Assembly: GCF_004359215.1 (NCBI RefSeq)
Contig: NC_090620.1
Coordinates: forward strand, 4,065,846-4,129,845
Direction of reading: 5' to 3'
DNA length: 64,000 nucleotides
Origin: Bremia lactucae
Lineage: Eukaryota; Oomycota; Peronosporomycetes; Peronosporales; Peronosporaceae
Shown here: one piece after another, positions 33,982 to 44,149 of the stretch
Position numbering within the stretch: the first letter of the stretch is position 1
Layout of the letters: every line of letters begins with the position of its first letter
Notes under the pieces: model-generated
Seen by the model: only the letters and a program-made list of their open reading frames with translations
Databases searched by the model: none
Told to the model about the DNA's origin: nothing
Program-made: the position numbers and the translations under genes

Positions 33982-34269
33982 AAAGGGTCTTCAAAGCGTC
34001 AAACAACTCTGTCATCACCTCTTCAGTTGGTACGCGAGAATTCGAAGGTTCACGGACGTGGCTCCGGTTGATTCGGAGGCTTAAACAGTTTCACCGAGTC
34101 GGGCGATCACGCCGACTGGCCCAGTCACCTACAATGGGAGTAGCAGGTGACATTTACCAGTCACCTCAAATTAGAGTAGGAGGTGTGTGTTTTTCCGCAG
34201 AAGACGTATTAGCGTCTACTGAAACATTTGCATTGGCGTGGACACAATCAGAACCGAACTCCACGAAGG

Positions 34270-34369
34270 GCAATTGGTTGCTTCATTCCTTATGAGTTGC
34301 TACCGCATGCAATACATCCGCCACGAACCGATTTGCACGTTCTGTTTGACCATCGCTCTGATCATGATC
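34270..34369 (-). pseudogene. Family A integrase fragment beside the gap
   Basis: About 100 bp matching the reverse complement of A1 near 1970-2070. It is the same junction and sequence as at 15268-15348, ended by the gap. Confidence 0.75.
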
Positions 34370-34469
34370 NNNNNNNNNNNNNNNNNNNNNNNNNNNNNNN
34401 NNNNNNNNNNNNNNNNNNNNNNNNNNNNNNNNNNNNNNNNNNNNNNNNNNNNNNNNNNNNNNNNNNNNN
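34370..34469. other. Assembly gap, 100 N
   Basis: Exactly 100 N. The left flank is the end of the 5071-bp repeat; the right flank is inside an A LTR, unlike the sequence at 15349, which follows copy 1. Confidence 0.99.
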
Positions 34470-34565
34470 AATACATATTAGTGTTATCTACAGTGATGAC
34501 ATTTTTGATTGGTAAAAATAGGTATTTATATTTAATGCGATTAAATATAAATCATTCTGATAACT
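34470..34565 (+). repeat. LTR A fragment, plus orientation
   Basis: 96 bp matching LTR A from its AATACATATTA region onward, entered from the gap and ended at the start of an inverted LTR A. Confidence 0.75.
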
Positions 34566-35097
34566 TGTAGGCGACTTAGACACACACCCTAGCACAGCGG
34601 GAGGAAGCGGTTAAACCAGCTTCTCTTGCGTGCAGCGAGGTAGTTGTGGTAAGTGCATTAGCGACCTCACCCAACGTACGAAGTACTCTAGTAAAGTGTC
34701 GTCACGGGAGCGGTAATCCGGCTCCTCGTGCGCACTTACCAAGTAGAGAGTAGTTTTTCAGACTGATTTATATTTAATAGAATTAAATACAAATACCTAT
34801 TTTTACCAATTAAAATGATATCTCTATAGATATCATTTAATATGTATTGCGAGCGTATCTTTATAGATACCTCGCGTAACTGATGACGCTAGCCGTCATC
34901 ATGGATGACGCTGGGCGTCATCCCTCCTAATGTGAATGCACCCATGTGCATCACATCCACAAGGGTTGGTCACAAATGTGCACCACACCCGAGTGTTGGG
35001 TCTAATTACTATTATTTAGTAATTGACCATCCCCTTAAATACACCAAATGTACTTTACGGGGACTGTGTAACATTAGGGCAACTTTAGCCCGTAACA
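34566..35097 (-). repeat. LTR A, inverted
   Basis: Reverse complement of LTR A, from TGTAGGCG to CCCGTAACA, about 532 bp. About 25-30 bp near the CCTACA end are missing. It forms a tail-to-tail pair with the fragment before it. The three hairpins are at about 34850-34925. Confidence 0.8.
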
Positions 35098-36342
35098 GAT
35101 TAGTCTGCGGAATAAATAGATATAATGGTCTATACCTATTTATGGACAAGAATCCTGAACATTACTATATAAAGTAATATCCTCCAAATATTATCTACCT
35201 TTTAGTAATATGTTAATTAACAACCTTTAAGTGTTAATTTCATGTAACGATACACCCCGTTACACGCACAGCACGGGTCTCGCACTGGAATGCGCAAATC
35301 ATTGTTATTGGTAACTCACAAATTCCACAAACAACCCATAAAATCGCCTTGAGATAACGACTTAATTTGCTTAGCTACATCGAGCAGGAAGCAGATATGC
35401 TAAGCCGTAGGAACTTCAATTCAACAATAGGAGGCAACTTTATGCATCATGTGCAAAACATAATTTGCGCTGTTTAATCATATGGCTGCGAAAAATGGTG
35501 ACCTAAGAAGACCAATTCCGTAATAGATATATAAGCTTGACATGAGCAATGGACTTATTGCTGCCATAGGGCGAGCGAATACCGCATACTATCGCCAGGC
35601 GACCCATTTTGTATGATTGGAGACTCGTGCCTGAATAGCCACGGCATCGCTACTTAGATGAAACAGCTGCCAAAAAGAAAAGGTTTTTAGAATGAAATAC
35701 ACGCTGGTTCCAGTAGCTTTATTAGCACGTACTCGTTCATGATGCGTACAGCTTACTAGTTTGTAATTGTGCAAACCGACAACTTATTCAAACGCTGGAG
35801 CAGCACGAGAAAGCGGTCCTAATGGCTACGTAGCATTAAAACCTATCATACATACGGTTTAGAATCAGAGTCGGAAAAGCATGGTCCGGCGCTGCACATA
35901 TGGTGACTCTAGCTAATTTAAGAAGTACTTTCTATTTCTTACTGTGTCTCCGTCAAATTTACCAGAATTTTCCGTAGATGAATTATTTAGAGCTCGCTTC
36001 GACATATAAATGCGAGTTAGCCTTGCCAAGAGCACGCGACATCGGCACAAAGCACTTCGCCATCTCACATTGACACCTAATTTATGGCAGTAGCCGTTGC
36101 ATCTTTCCAAGGTCTCTTATAGATAGAACCTCCTTCGTTCGGGTCGGATCGCATCTCGTGTTTATTAAGCTCTTACTTAATTTTACTAAATATAACTTGC
36201 AGGGTGAGTAAAAACGAGGAACCAGTGGCTGCTAAAGTTTCAGTGCGAGATTTTCGCGAGAAGTCAGAACAAAGAGAGCTACCGGCTCCTGCAGAGCTTC
36301 ACTTGTCGTCACTAAAAAGCGAGTGTAGAGCAAAGTAATCTG
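35098..36342. other. Intergenic, no gene seen
   Basis: About 1.2 kb between the LTR and the Myb gene. The first 170 bp are A+T-rich and contain a TAACGATACACCCCGTTACACG stretch like a C LTR end. The remainder shows only short frames without family features. The Myb gene's promoter should lie at the right end. Confidence 0.55.
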
Positions 36343-38356
36343 ATGGCGTCGGCGCAATCCCAGTTGCCCCCCACCGCCGTAGCGGGGATTGCTAAGCAAC
36401 TTCGAGCAGCCAAAAAGCGGAAGGCCGATAGCGACGCGCCCGCCGCTTTCCGTGCCTCCGCCGCCGCACGCGATGCCTGCGGATCATCCGCGCATTGCTC
36501 GCTCTGCGGCTTTGGCGCATCCACGCTGGATCACTTGTTAACCCACGTACGTGAGTCGCACAGCGGTGCTAATGAAATGGGTACGTTGCTTCGGATTGTT
36601 GCAATGTGCGAACTAAAGACTGACCTTTTTTATCTCGCTCGATACAGCGCTTCCTATAGAAGTAGCGCAGATGCTGATACAGCGTGCATTAGACCAAGCA
36701 GCTCTGGGAGGAGCCACGAGTGCGTGGCTTAAGGCCATGCAGCAGCAGTTTCGATCAGCGGTCGAGATGGCCGCGGCGTTAAAGCGAAAAGATGTGCACG
36801 GCACTGCGGTGGCCATTCGCAAGATAATTATTACAAACAATACGAGAGAGGAGGAGATGATTCTGACCACACTGCATCAGGCCACTCAGATCTTGCTGGA
36901 GTCTCAGAATTCTTTGGCCGCTGACGCCACGCCAGTCTTGGCCGTGACTGTAAAAAAGGAAGACCAAGCATTCATCGCTGCGCCAGCTACTGAAGTTATT
37001 GCAGACGGACTGAAGGTTGCACAGGATTCCGGCCTCCACGAGGCTGAGGCAGCACAGGCACTTACAGGACTTCGATCTACAACGTCGACATCGTCTGCGC
37101 GGCCGCCGGCAGGGCCAAAACCATCGGTCTCTGCCCCTCAAGCCTCGTTCCCTTCCTTTGTGCCGGGACCACCGCTGACCATAACTGCACCAATGCCACA
37201 ACATGCCAGCCTTCACTTTCAACCGCCAGAACTTTTTACCACAGGGACTGTGCGATCGCCTCCCACCCCGTCATCACTCCCGAGTCTGTTTGCGCGCAGA
37301 CTTTTGGCACCATTGGCATCCCCATCGAGCGTGACGGACCCAGATGAGCGCTTGGTGCGAGGGATCTCGGATAAAGAGTATCAGAACCCTATGATTATCA
37401 TGGAACAACGCGTTTCCAAGGGCTCTTGTGCTGTTCGACCAGACACTTCCCCAGCATCCCTTACTCCTGTGTATTACTCATCCTTTCCGGCGCTACCTTC
37501 CAACAAAGCTGTGAACGCTGATGCTCCGCTTACGAAGCGAACGACTTCAGCATCGCCCGTCAAGCGCAAAAGCATTACGTCAAAGCAGCTTAGTGTACGA
37601 TGCGACGCAGAAGTTGCCGCGGCTCGTGCTGCTGCCTGCACAGCTGCGGCTGCTGCAGACACGTATGGGCTAGTCCCCTTGGGTCCAATTTCCGTGCCCG
37701 GTACTCCCAACACTCCTGTAACTCGTAAAGCAACTCCCCGTCGATGGACTAAAGAAGAGGACGATGCATTGCGAACTGCTGTCGAAAACCATCGTGAAAA
37801 AAATTGGAAGGCTATTGCTGCTCAAGTGCCTGGAAGAAACCATACGCAATGTTTGCAAAGATGGACTAAAGTGTTGGCGCCAGGGCTGGTAAAAGGTCAC
37901 TGGTCTCCACACGAGGATGAAATGCTTCGGCGTCTCGTTGCAACAGAGCAAAAGAATTGGGGCGATGTGGCCTCGAAAATACCTGGCCGAACGTCAAAGC
38001 AGTGTCGTGAACGGTGGCACAATCACCTGGATCCGCAGATTGTTCGCGGAGCATACACTCCTGAAGAAGACCGGTTGATACTGGAAGCGCAAGCGCGTCT
38101 TGGAAACCGCTGGTCGGTAATTGCCGCGATGCTGCCGGGCCGAACCGAAGACGCCGTCAAGATTCGATGGAAGTCGCATTGTCGTGTATGGCGAGCGCGC
38201 AAATATCTGCGTAAGAATCCGAATAGTGATGTTGACATGATCAGCGAGCCTGCGCAGACTCCGCGCACGCCGTTGGTGCCTTCGAGTGATGGGTTCAAAT
38301 GGCCTGTGGCGCTGCTTGGTGGCGCACCAGATGAGGCAACTACTTCCATGATTTAA
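36343..38356 (+). CDS. Three-repeat Myb transcription factor with an N-terminal C2H2 zinc finger
   Basis: Two exons, 36343-36580 and 36648-38356, joined across a 67-bp GT-AG intron (GTACGT to TACAG) in frame, giving 648 residues. An in-frame TAA precedes the ATG. Exon 1 encodes a C2H2 finger, Cys-x2-Cys-x12-His-x4-His, within HCSLCGFGASTLDHLLTH. Exon 2 holds a long Ala/Ser/Pro-rich middle and then three tandem Myb repeats from about residue 444 to 600, each with spaced Trp residues: RRWTKEEDDALRTAVENH, HWSPHEDEMLRRL and AYTPEEDRLILEA at their starts, GRTSKQCRERWHNHL in repeat 2. R1R2R3 Myb proteins bind DNA in the nucleus. The oomycete family includes regulators of sporulation, but which role this one has cannot be read from sequence. 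An annotation using only the longest ORF would start at 36671 and lose the zinc finger. The MtnB/MtnC gene starts 177 bp downstream. Confidence 0.85.
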
Positions 38357-38533
38357 TATGCTGGGGACGATGTGAACGTAAAATCGAATATTTTAGCTGT
38401 ACCGTCGTTTCTGAACGGGCAATCCCGTGTTTTTATGAGTCTCAAAAACGCGTTTTTGGAATTAGTGGTCGATGTAACTTTATTATTGATTTAAACAGGC
38501 GCTGCCTAATTCATTCCAACCTCGACGATAGCA

Positions 38534-40469
38534 ATGGCCGTGCGTACGCAAGCAGCAATAGCGTTGATACCGAATAAACGAATGCAATTCTGACCTTATC
38601 TGCCTTTTTTGTTCTCTAACGAAGGATTTACGGTTGGAGCTTGCTTTGCAACCAACATATCTCGCCTCGGACCGCGCAAGTCTTGCCATTCTCCGTCAAA
38701 TTGGTGCTTCCATCGTCATCTGTTCGGATCAAGAGCAGGGATTGGTTGTGGACTTGAATACCTACGAAGCCCTGCAGACGGAGCACTCTGGCACTGCTGA
38801 CATCGTGTACCAGGTCGTGAAGGGGTGTTTGTATCTGTACGTTCGCGATTCGGCCGATTGCTGGGTGCGTTGCATGCTGGATAAAGGAATGAAGGTCACG
38901 CTGGGTATGCGCACGTTACGCCGTTTTGTGCCAATTCCAGGAAAGACCGCCCAGCTCGTTCAAAGCGGCCCCGGTGTGCCCACTTTGAAGCCTCGCTTCA
39001 TTGGTGCGGTGGACGCCGCTAGCCACTCGACATTAGTAAACACAACTGATTGTCGCAAACTTATTTGCGAGCTGTGTCGTCTGTACTACTCCACAGAGTG
39101 GTTGACTGGTACTGGTGGAGCCATGAGTCTTCGCCATGGCGAGCGCGTCTTTGTTACTCCGTCGGGTGTCCCTAAGGAGCGTCTACAGCCAGAAGATTTA
39201 TTCGCACTCGATCTTGACGGAAACATTCTCTCGAGCCCAGATTTCAATTCAGGCAAGAAAACATTAAAGCTCTCAGACTGCGCACCGCTATTCCTTCATG
39301 CGCACAAGACTTGTAATGCTGCTGTCGTATTGCATAGCCATGGGATAATGTGCAACTTGGTGGCAGCCATCTGCGATGGGAAGAGCGAGTTTCGCATATC
39401 GCATCAGGAGATGATTAAGGGCATGACAGGCCTGACATATGCGGACACGCTAGTAGTACCCGTGATCGACAATGCTCTTAAGGAGTCTGACCTCGCTGAG
39501 CCGATTGCGCGAACCATCGAAGCGTACCCTCACACGTCGGCTGTGCTGGTTCGTCGTCATGGTCTATTCGTTTGGGGTGATTCATGGGAGTCGGCCAAGC
39601 GCCATGCCGAATGCTTGCACTATCTTTTTAAAGTAGCGATCGAGATGTACAAATTGGGCTTGGATTACTCGGTTCCTCCAGTTTCAGCTTTAACGACCGA
39701 CAAGGACAAAGCAAGTGACAGACAGCTCAGCATAGCAGAGCAGCACAAAGTCGTGTTGCTAGACATTGAAGGGACCACAACACCCATCACATTTGTTCAC
39801 GATGTTCTGTTTCCGTACGTGACGAACAATGTTGTTCGATTTTTGCAGAAAACGCTAGAAACACCAGACACGAAGGCTGATGTGGCGGCTCTTATGGCTC
39901 AGTATAAACAGGATCGAGCTGATGGAGTGGACTCGCCTGCACTTGGAGATTATGAGAATATGGAGCACCTCATTCAGTCACTTGCTGCATATGTGAAGTG
40001 GAATGTCAAGAATGACCGTAAAGTCGGGTCACTTAAGCAATTGCAAGGTCACATGTGGCTTCAGGGTTATCAAAGTGGTGAACTCAAGGCGCTGGTATAC
40101 GACGATGTGCCCCCATGTCTCGATCGCCTGCGCTCCCGTGGAATTCGTGTGGGTATTTATTCCTCGGGCTCACGTCAGGCGCAGAAATTGCTATTTCAAT
40201 ACTCGGACAAGGGCGATTTGCGCGAGTACGTGACCGTGTATTTTGACACAAAAGTTGGTCAGAAGCGCGAAGCTAACAGCTATAAGGAAATCATTCAGAG
40301 TCTTGGCGTTGACAGCGCCAAAGATGTGCTTTTTGTCACCGACGTGATTGAAGAGGCGCAGGCCGCAGAAGCAGCTGGACTTGACACTGTGCTGTCTGTG
40401 CGTCCAGGTAACAAGCCGCTGCCAGAGTCTCACCATTTCCACACGATCCGCTCGTTTTCGGAGCTATAG
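38534..40469 (+). CDS. Cupin-like domain fused to methylthioribulose-1-phosphate dehydratase and enolase-phosphatase E1
   Basis: A bifunctional methionine-salvage enzyme, cytosolic by expectation. The MtnB part dehydrates methylthioribulose-1-phosphate. The MtnC part converts the diketone product to acireductone by enolisation and dephosphorylation. MtnB (about residues 140-355): GTGGAMSLRHG, zinc ligands in HSHG and RRHGLFVWG, catalytic Glu in QEMIKGMTG. MtnC (about 378-612): HAD motif LLDIEGTTTPITFVHDVLFP, SSGSRQAQ, a Lys in FDTKVGQKRE, and LFVTDV. Residues about 35-125 resemble acireductone dioxygenase (VVKGCLYLYVRDSADCWVRC) but lack its His and Glu metal ligands. The open frame has no ATG before this domain. 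The best start is ATG at 38534 with a 6-bp exon (38534-38539), an 85-bp GT-AG intron (38540-38624) and exon 38625-40469, giving MADLRLELALQ and 616 residues. The two enzyme domains are certain; the start is tentative. Confidence 0.88.
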
Positions 40470-41419
40470 AGCAAAGCCGCGTTTCAAAGTTGCTCTATTA
40501 GAGACGGGACCAGATAAAATTAATACTAGCGCCGCTGAGTACTTATGTAGTTGCATTGATTCCATTATTGTCTCGAATTCTCGTCGCTTGGTTCACACTC
40601 TGTATCTTGTCAGGCAAGCCCTCTTTGCCTTCCATAGTCGACAAATGGTTGTATAGTGCCTACCCTCTGCTTCCAGTAGCGTGCGGATAGCAATGCCAAG
40701 ACGCACATATCTCTGTCAAGGGTTTCTTAGCTTGCTTTTAAAGTACACTTGTGGCGACGTCTTCGTCACTCTTCGCACCACGCGCGTCCGTAGCGCCTAT
40801 AGCTTTATTCAAGTGCTCTGCCCCAGCGCTTTCATCCGCCTTCCTTATCAGCAAAATCATTTTAAATTCTGCAGTCATGACCATTAAAGTGCTGAGCAGA
40901 GAGCGCCTCCGTGCAGGCGACTTGGCCATAGCCATGCTTGATGTTAAAAAAAGCAAGGAAGCCGAGGAATACGCATCAAATTAGCTTGTTGACTCTCGTG
41001 GTGGTAGACGAAGTCCTGGCCGCAGCTCATCATTGTAAGAGATTAACAAGGTCCACAATGCTTAATCTGTGCGCTAATGATACTGCAGACACTCGAAACG
41101 CGATGTTTTTGTTCCACAATTACTAAAATAACAACTGGACGTCGTAAATGTACAAAGCTACTCTTCACGCCCATGTCACACTCGCACCACTGAACGTCCA
41201 GCTTTATTAGCACGTTGCCCATGGGCGCCACGCTTGAATCCTTAGCACAAGCAAGAGTAGTATTATTTAAGCTACATTTAGTTTGGTAAGCCTACAATGC
41301 GCTTTAATTGCTCTGCCGGTGACGCTCAATAGACGGCGTCCTTTCAAGATCTCATACTACAATTAAAGAGCATCGCTCTTTTGGAAATCTCGCTCTAGTA
41401 CTCCACCCACCTGACCACC
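40470..41419. other. Intergenic, one small ORF of doubtful status
   Basis: About 950 bp. A 77-codon plus frame at 40751-40984 begins MATSSSLFAPRASVAPIALF and is hydrophobic in its first half. It has no homologue that I recognise and no clear signal-peptide cleavage site. An antisense frame overlaps it. I would not call either a gene without transcripts. Confidence 0.4.
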
Positions 41420-42922
41420 ATGACGCCTAGCGACAACCTTTCGTGCTCCTCTAATCCTGTACTTACCTGTAGCTCCGACATATCCGAGTCACCCGTCACG
41501 CTTCTCGCAGTCTCAGATTTGACGACTTCGTCAAATCACTCCGTGAATGTCGCCACGACGGCTCTCCACTTAGAGCGCTACGCGACAGAGCTTCTGCAGT
41601 GGTTGCAATGCTCGAATGCGGTGGCTCTGGCTGATGAGGCCCTCTACTACTTTGAAACGCGCCACCCTGAGCTTTTAAACGACATACCGCTGCTCTTTGC
41701 GTGGCTCTCGCTCTTTCTGGCACAACACGAAGACATGTCCAGCGGCAAGACTGCGGACGTCGCAGCACGCACTATTGAGCAACTTGACATCATCGACGTC
41801 ATGCCGGATACAGCCTCGAAGTTTGTACTTAAAAGTAAGCTTACACTTCTGTACTGGAAGCACGAGAGCGATAGACAGCAGCTAAGCGACCAGCGAACGG
41901 ACGATTCTGAAACTGGCGAGACGACAAGCAGCAGGCCACGAGCAACCTTTCACGATGAGAAAGGCTTGTTGCAATGGATGTTTACCCATAAAGACGCACC
42001 GCTTACACGGCAGGATATCATTGATCACGTATTCGAGAAATACCCAGGCTTTGCGGCCGCCAAGACCACGGCAGCGCTTAAAGTTTGGCTATCTAGATTC
42101 TTGAGGAAGCACATTCGTCCCAATTCGTTAAGTGCCTCGGAGCCAATTGTAGAGCCCGCAGCACAAATGACTATACACGTAAATATGGAGACGCCAGTGA
42201 TTACAACGGAAATGCACGAGAACGTCGTGATGCCAATATCGTTAGCCGAGACGCATGAGGACTTGACGATGCCGTTATCGGATGTGATGACGGCGAGTGT
42301 GCTGCCTCTGCTATTGCCTCCGTCTAAGCCTGTGAGCGAAGAATCTGAGATTATGAGGGCTCAATATGCAGCAGATTCTGCATCTTTAATTCAGTACTCA
42401 GGCAAGCGTCGCTCGTGTTCGGGGCGGTACATGCTTTTCTCAAATGAATTCAAGCTACGGGCGGTGACGATGCTGGATGAAGGCAAGAGCGTCGCGCAAG
42501 TGACTGCAGAATTAGGACTCAAGAACTCTAACGGCTTACATTATTGGAAAAGTATTCGGGACAAACTCGTCACATCCGAGAGGAAACGATTTCGCTTAGC
42601 TGGAGGAGGGCGGCGTAGTAGCTGCTCGTTTGAGGACGAACTACTCACGTGGGTTAGCAAGCGTCACCAGCAAGGCCAAGGTCATTTGATTCCGGTTATA
42701 ACTCTGTGTTTATTACTAAATGATTGTAATGCATTTTGTCGCATAGGCACAGATGTGAAAGCTGTGCTCGACTACATAAAGCAATCCCACTCGTCGTTTA
42801 CGGAAGGTAAGAAAGAAGCGACGTTACGCAAGTGGATACTTCGCTTCTTTAAGCGCTGTTGGCGAGCTCCGTCCTCATCTGTAGACTCACAGGATGCAGA
42901 AAAGTCATATATCTTTGTCTGA
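41420..42922 (+). CDS. Putative DNA-binding protein with three CENP-B/Tc5-type HTH repeats and one psq-type HTH
   Basis: Three regions share the pattern LLxW then W(L/I)xxF(L/F): residues 57-103 (ELLQWLQ to AWLSLFLAQH), 182-231 (GLLQWMF to VWLSRFLRKH) and a third from 407 (ELLTWVS to RKWILRFFKRC). This is the second half of the CENP-B/pogo transposase DNA-binding region. Before the third lies a psq/Brinker-like HTH, SNEFKLRAVTMLDEGKSVAQ to LHYWKSIRDKL (341-383), and a Gly-Gly-Gly-Arg linker (395-398), in the order used by pogo-type transposases. No DDE catalytic domain is present, so a domesticated or derived DNA-binding protein is inferred. Repeat 3 is too long unless a 66-bp intron (42681-42746, GTCATT to GCATAG, with TACTAAA inside) is removed. 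That keeps frame and gives 478 residues with matched Trp spacing (38 versus 36 and 33). Unspliced it is 500 residues. Partner DNA is unknown. Confidence 0.75.
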   Translation: MTPSDNLSCSSNPVLTCSSDISESPVTLLAVSDLTTSSNHSVNVATTALHLERYATELLQWLQCSNAVALADEALYYFETRHPELLNDIPLLFAWLSLFLAQHEDMSSGKTADVAARTIEQLDIIDVMPDTASKFVLKSKLTLLYWKHESDRQQLSDQRTDDSETGETTSSRPRATFHDEKGLLQWMFTHKDAPLTRQDIIDHVFEKYPGFAAAKTTAALKVWLSRFLRKHIRPNSLSASEPIVEPAAQMTIHVNMETPVITTEMHENVVMPISLAETHEDLTMPLSDVMTASVLPLLLPPSKPVSEESEIMRAQYAADSASLIQYSGKRRSCSGRYMLFSNEFKLRAVTMLDEGKSVAQVTAELGLKNSNGLHYWKSIRDKLVTSERKRFRLAGGGRRSSCSFEDELLTWVSKRHQQGQGHLIPVITLCLLLNDCNAFCRIGTDVKAVLDYIKQSHSSFTEGKKEATLRKWILRFFKRCWRAPSSSVDSQDAEKSYIFV

Positions 42923-43530
42923 TCTACGTTCGGCCGTGAAGGGCTTGTCATGATTGACATATGAAGAATCGTATGGGCAATCACTAGGACACTTTGTATG
43001 ATACTCAAGTACCATTTCATCGCCTTTATAAACTTCGCTTAGACAGAGAAACGCCAATTCGATGATACGTTGGCTACATTTGTACTGTTCATGGCTTTTC
43101 TGATCATACTGATTACAGCTTGCCTTTGCTCCGCTGTAGTGACCTTTGCGATTCCTGAACTGAAGGAAAGTGTTTCACAGCAAATCTACGGCACCGTTTT
43201 TCGATTTTTCTTTATTTTTCCCAGAGCATCAACAGAAATCTGTATAAATGCGAGCAAGGAAGGATAAGTCACGAAAAAGAAAATTGACTTCAAGTTTTGA
43301 TTTCCTTAAAACGCAAAAAAGTAAACACTCCTCAAACATTATATTTTAAAATCAAATTACTAATTAAGCAAGTAATCATCATTAAATTAGATAATTAACA
43401 TCTAAAAATGAACTTCTCCCTTTCAACTTTGTAAACCGATACTGAATTATAGATTTTTGTGTAATTCAATAAATATTTAATCTGCTATTGAACGTGAGTC
43501 TCAACATCGGTAATGATTTTGTAGCAGAGG
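42923..43530. other. Intergenic, no gene seen
   Basis: About 600 bp before the D LTR. A 65-codon frame at 43070-43267 has a hydrophobic start (ATFVLFMAFLIILITACLCS), but the rest shows no features; probably chance. The second half is A+T-rich. Confidence 0.5.
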
Positions 43531-44025
43531 TGTAGCGGAGCTACCTCGCTCCTTAAGTCAGAGGAAGACTTATAGACTCAGAGAGTCTCTTAATTCTGTA
43601 AAATTAGCAGGTTTAACAACTCAGTGAGCTGTACAAGCTCGTAGAGCTCAGTAAATCCTAGCTCAAGGGATTCAGGGGCTCGTGGAATCAAGTGGCAACT
43701 CGTGCCCGAAAGTCCAGACCTTAGAAAGGCTTCTATTTCTCACAGACCAATGCGCAAGCCTTAGGAAGGCATTAGACGCTTTAAATTAAAGACGAACTGA
43801 GGTAATTTGAATATTTAAATCTAAAAGGTTACCCAACTAAGTTAACAAAGATTTCGGCACCAGATTTATATTTGGTGGCTGCCACATATGGCTGCAACAT
43901 ATATTACCCGTAATAAATGGATCTTTAATGATTTTACCTTTTTTAAAATAGAACAAAAGGGTATTTTACCCATTCAGTAAATGTGCCACAACAACGGTTC
44001 TCCTACCGAAGCGTGCCCCATGACA
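43531..44025 (-). repeat. LTR D, solo
   Basis: 495 bp, TGTAGCGGAGCTACC to CCCCATGACA on the plus strand, the reverse orientation of the D2 LTR. No D internal sequence touches it on either side and no target-site duplication is evident. Confidence 0.8.
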
Positions 44026-44030
44026 CCCTA

Positions 44031-44149
44031 TGTAACGGGCTAAAGTTGCCCTAATGTAACACAGTCCCCATTAATTACACTTGGTGTACTTAAACGGATG
44101 GGTCAATCACTTGAATAAAGTAATTAGACCAGCACTCGGGTGTGGTTCA
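44031..44149 (+). repeat. LTR A fragment (first 119 bp)
   Basis: Begins TGTAACGGGCTAAAG and is cut at 44150 by the start of a reversed D LTR. The rest of this A LTR is not found on the far side. Confidence 0.8.

Larger units (their letters stand above)
26372..34269 (+). mobile_element. Gypsy chromodomain element C2
   Basis: 5' LTR (with a nested A LTR), primer-binding-like site, gag, protease, RT, RNase H, integrase, chromodomain and antisense frames in order. From 29299 on it is the near-identical partner of C1. All frames are broken. At 34270 it passes into reversed family A integrase sequence, as C1 does at 15268. Confidence 0.8.
29299..34369 (+). repeat. 5071-bp near-identical direct repeat, copy 2
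   Basis: Partner of 10278-15348 at a constant offset of 19021. It ends exactly at the left edge of the second N gap, whereas upstream it continues into the C2 protease and gag. Confidence 0.95.

Noticed and set aside
40738..40984. Small ORFs on both strands considered as a possible secreted effector
   Set aside because: No convincing signal peptide plus RXLR/EER arrangement; RERLRAGD alone is not enough and both strands are open by chance.
43070..43267. A 65-codon ORF with a hydrophobic start
   Set aside because: No recognisable family, no context, and no support beyond an open frame.
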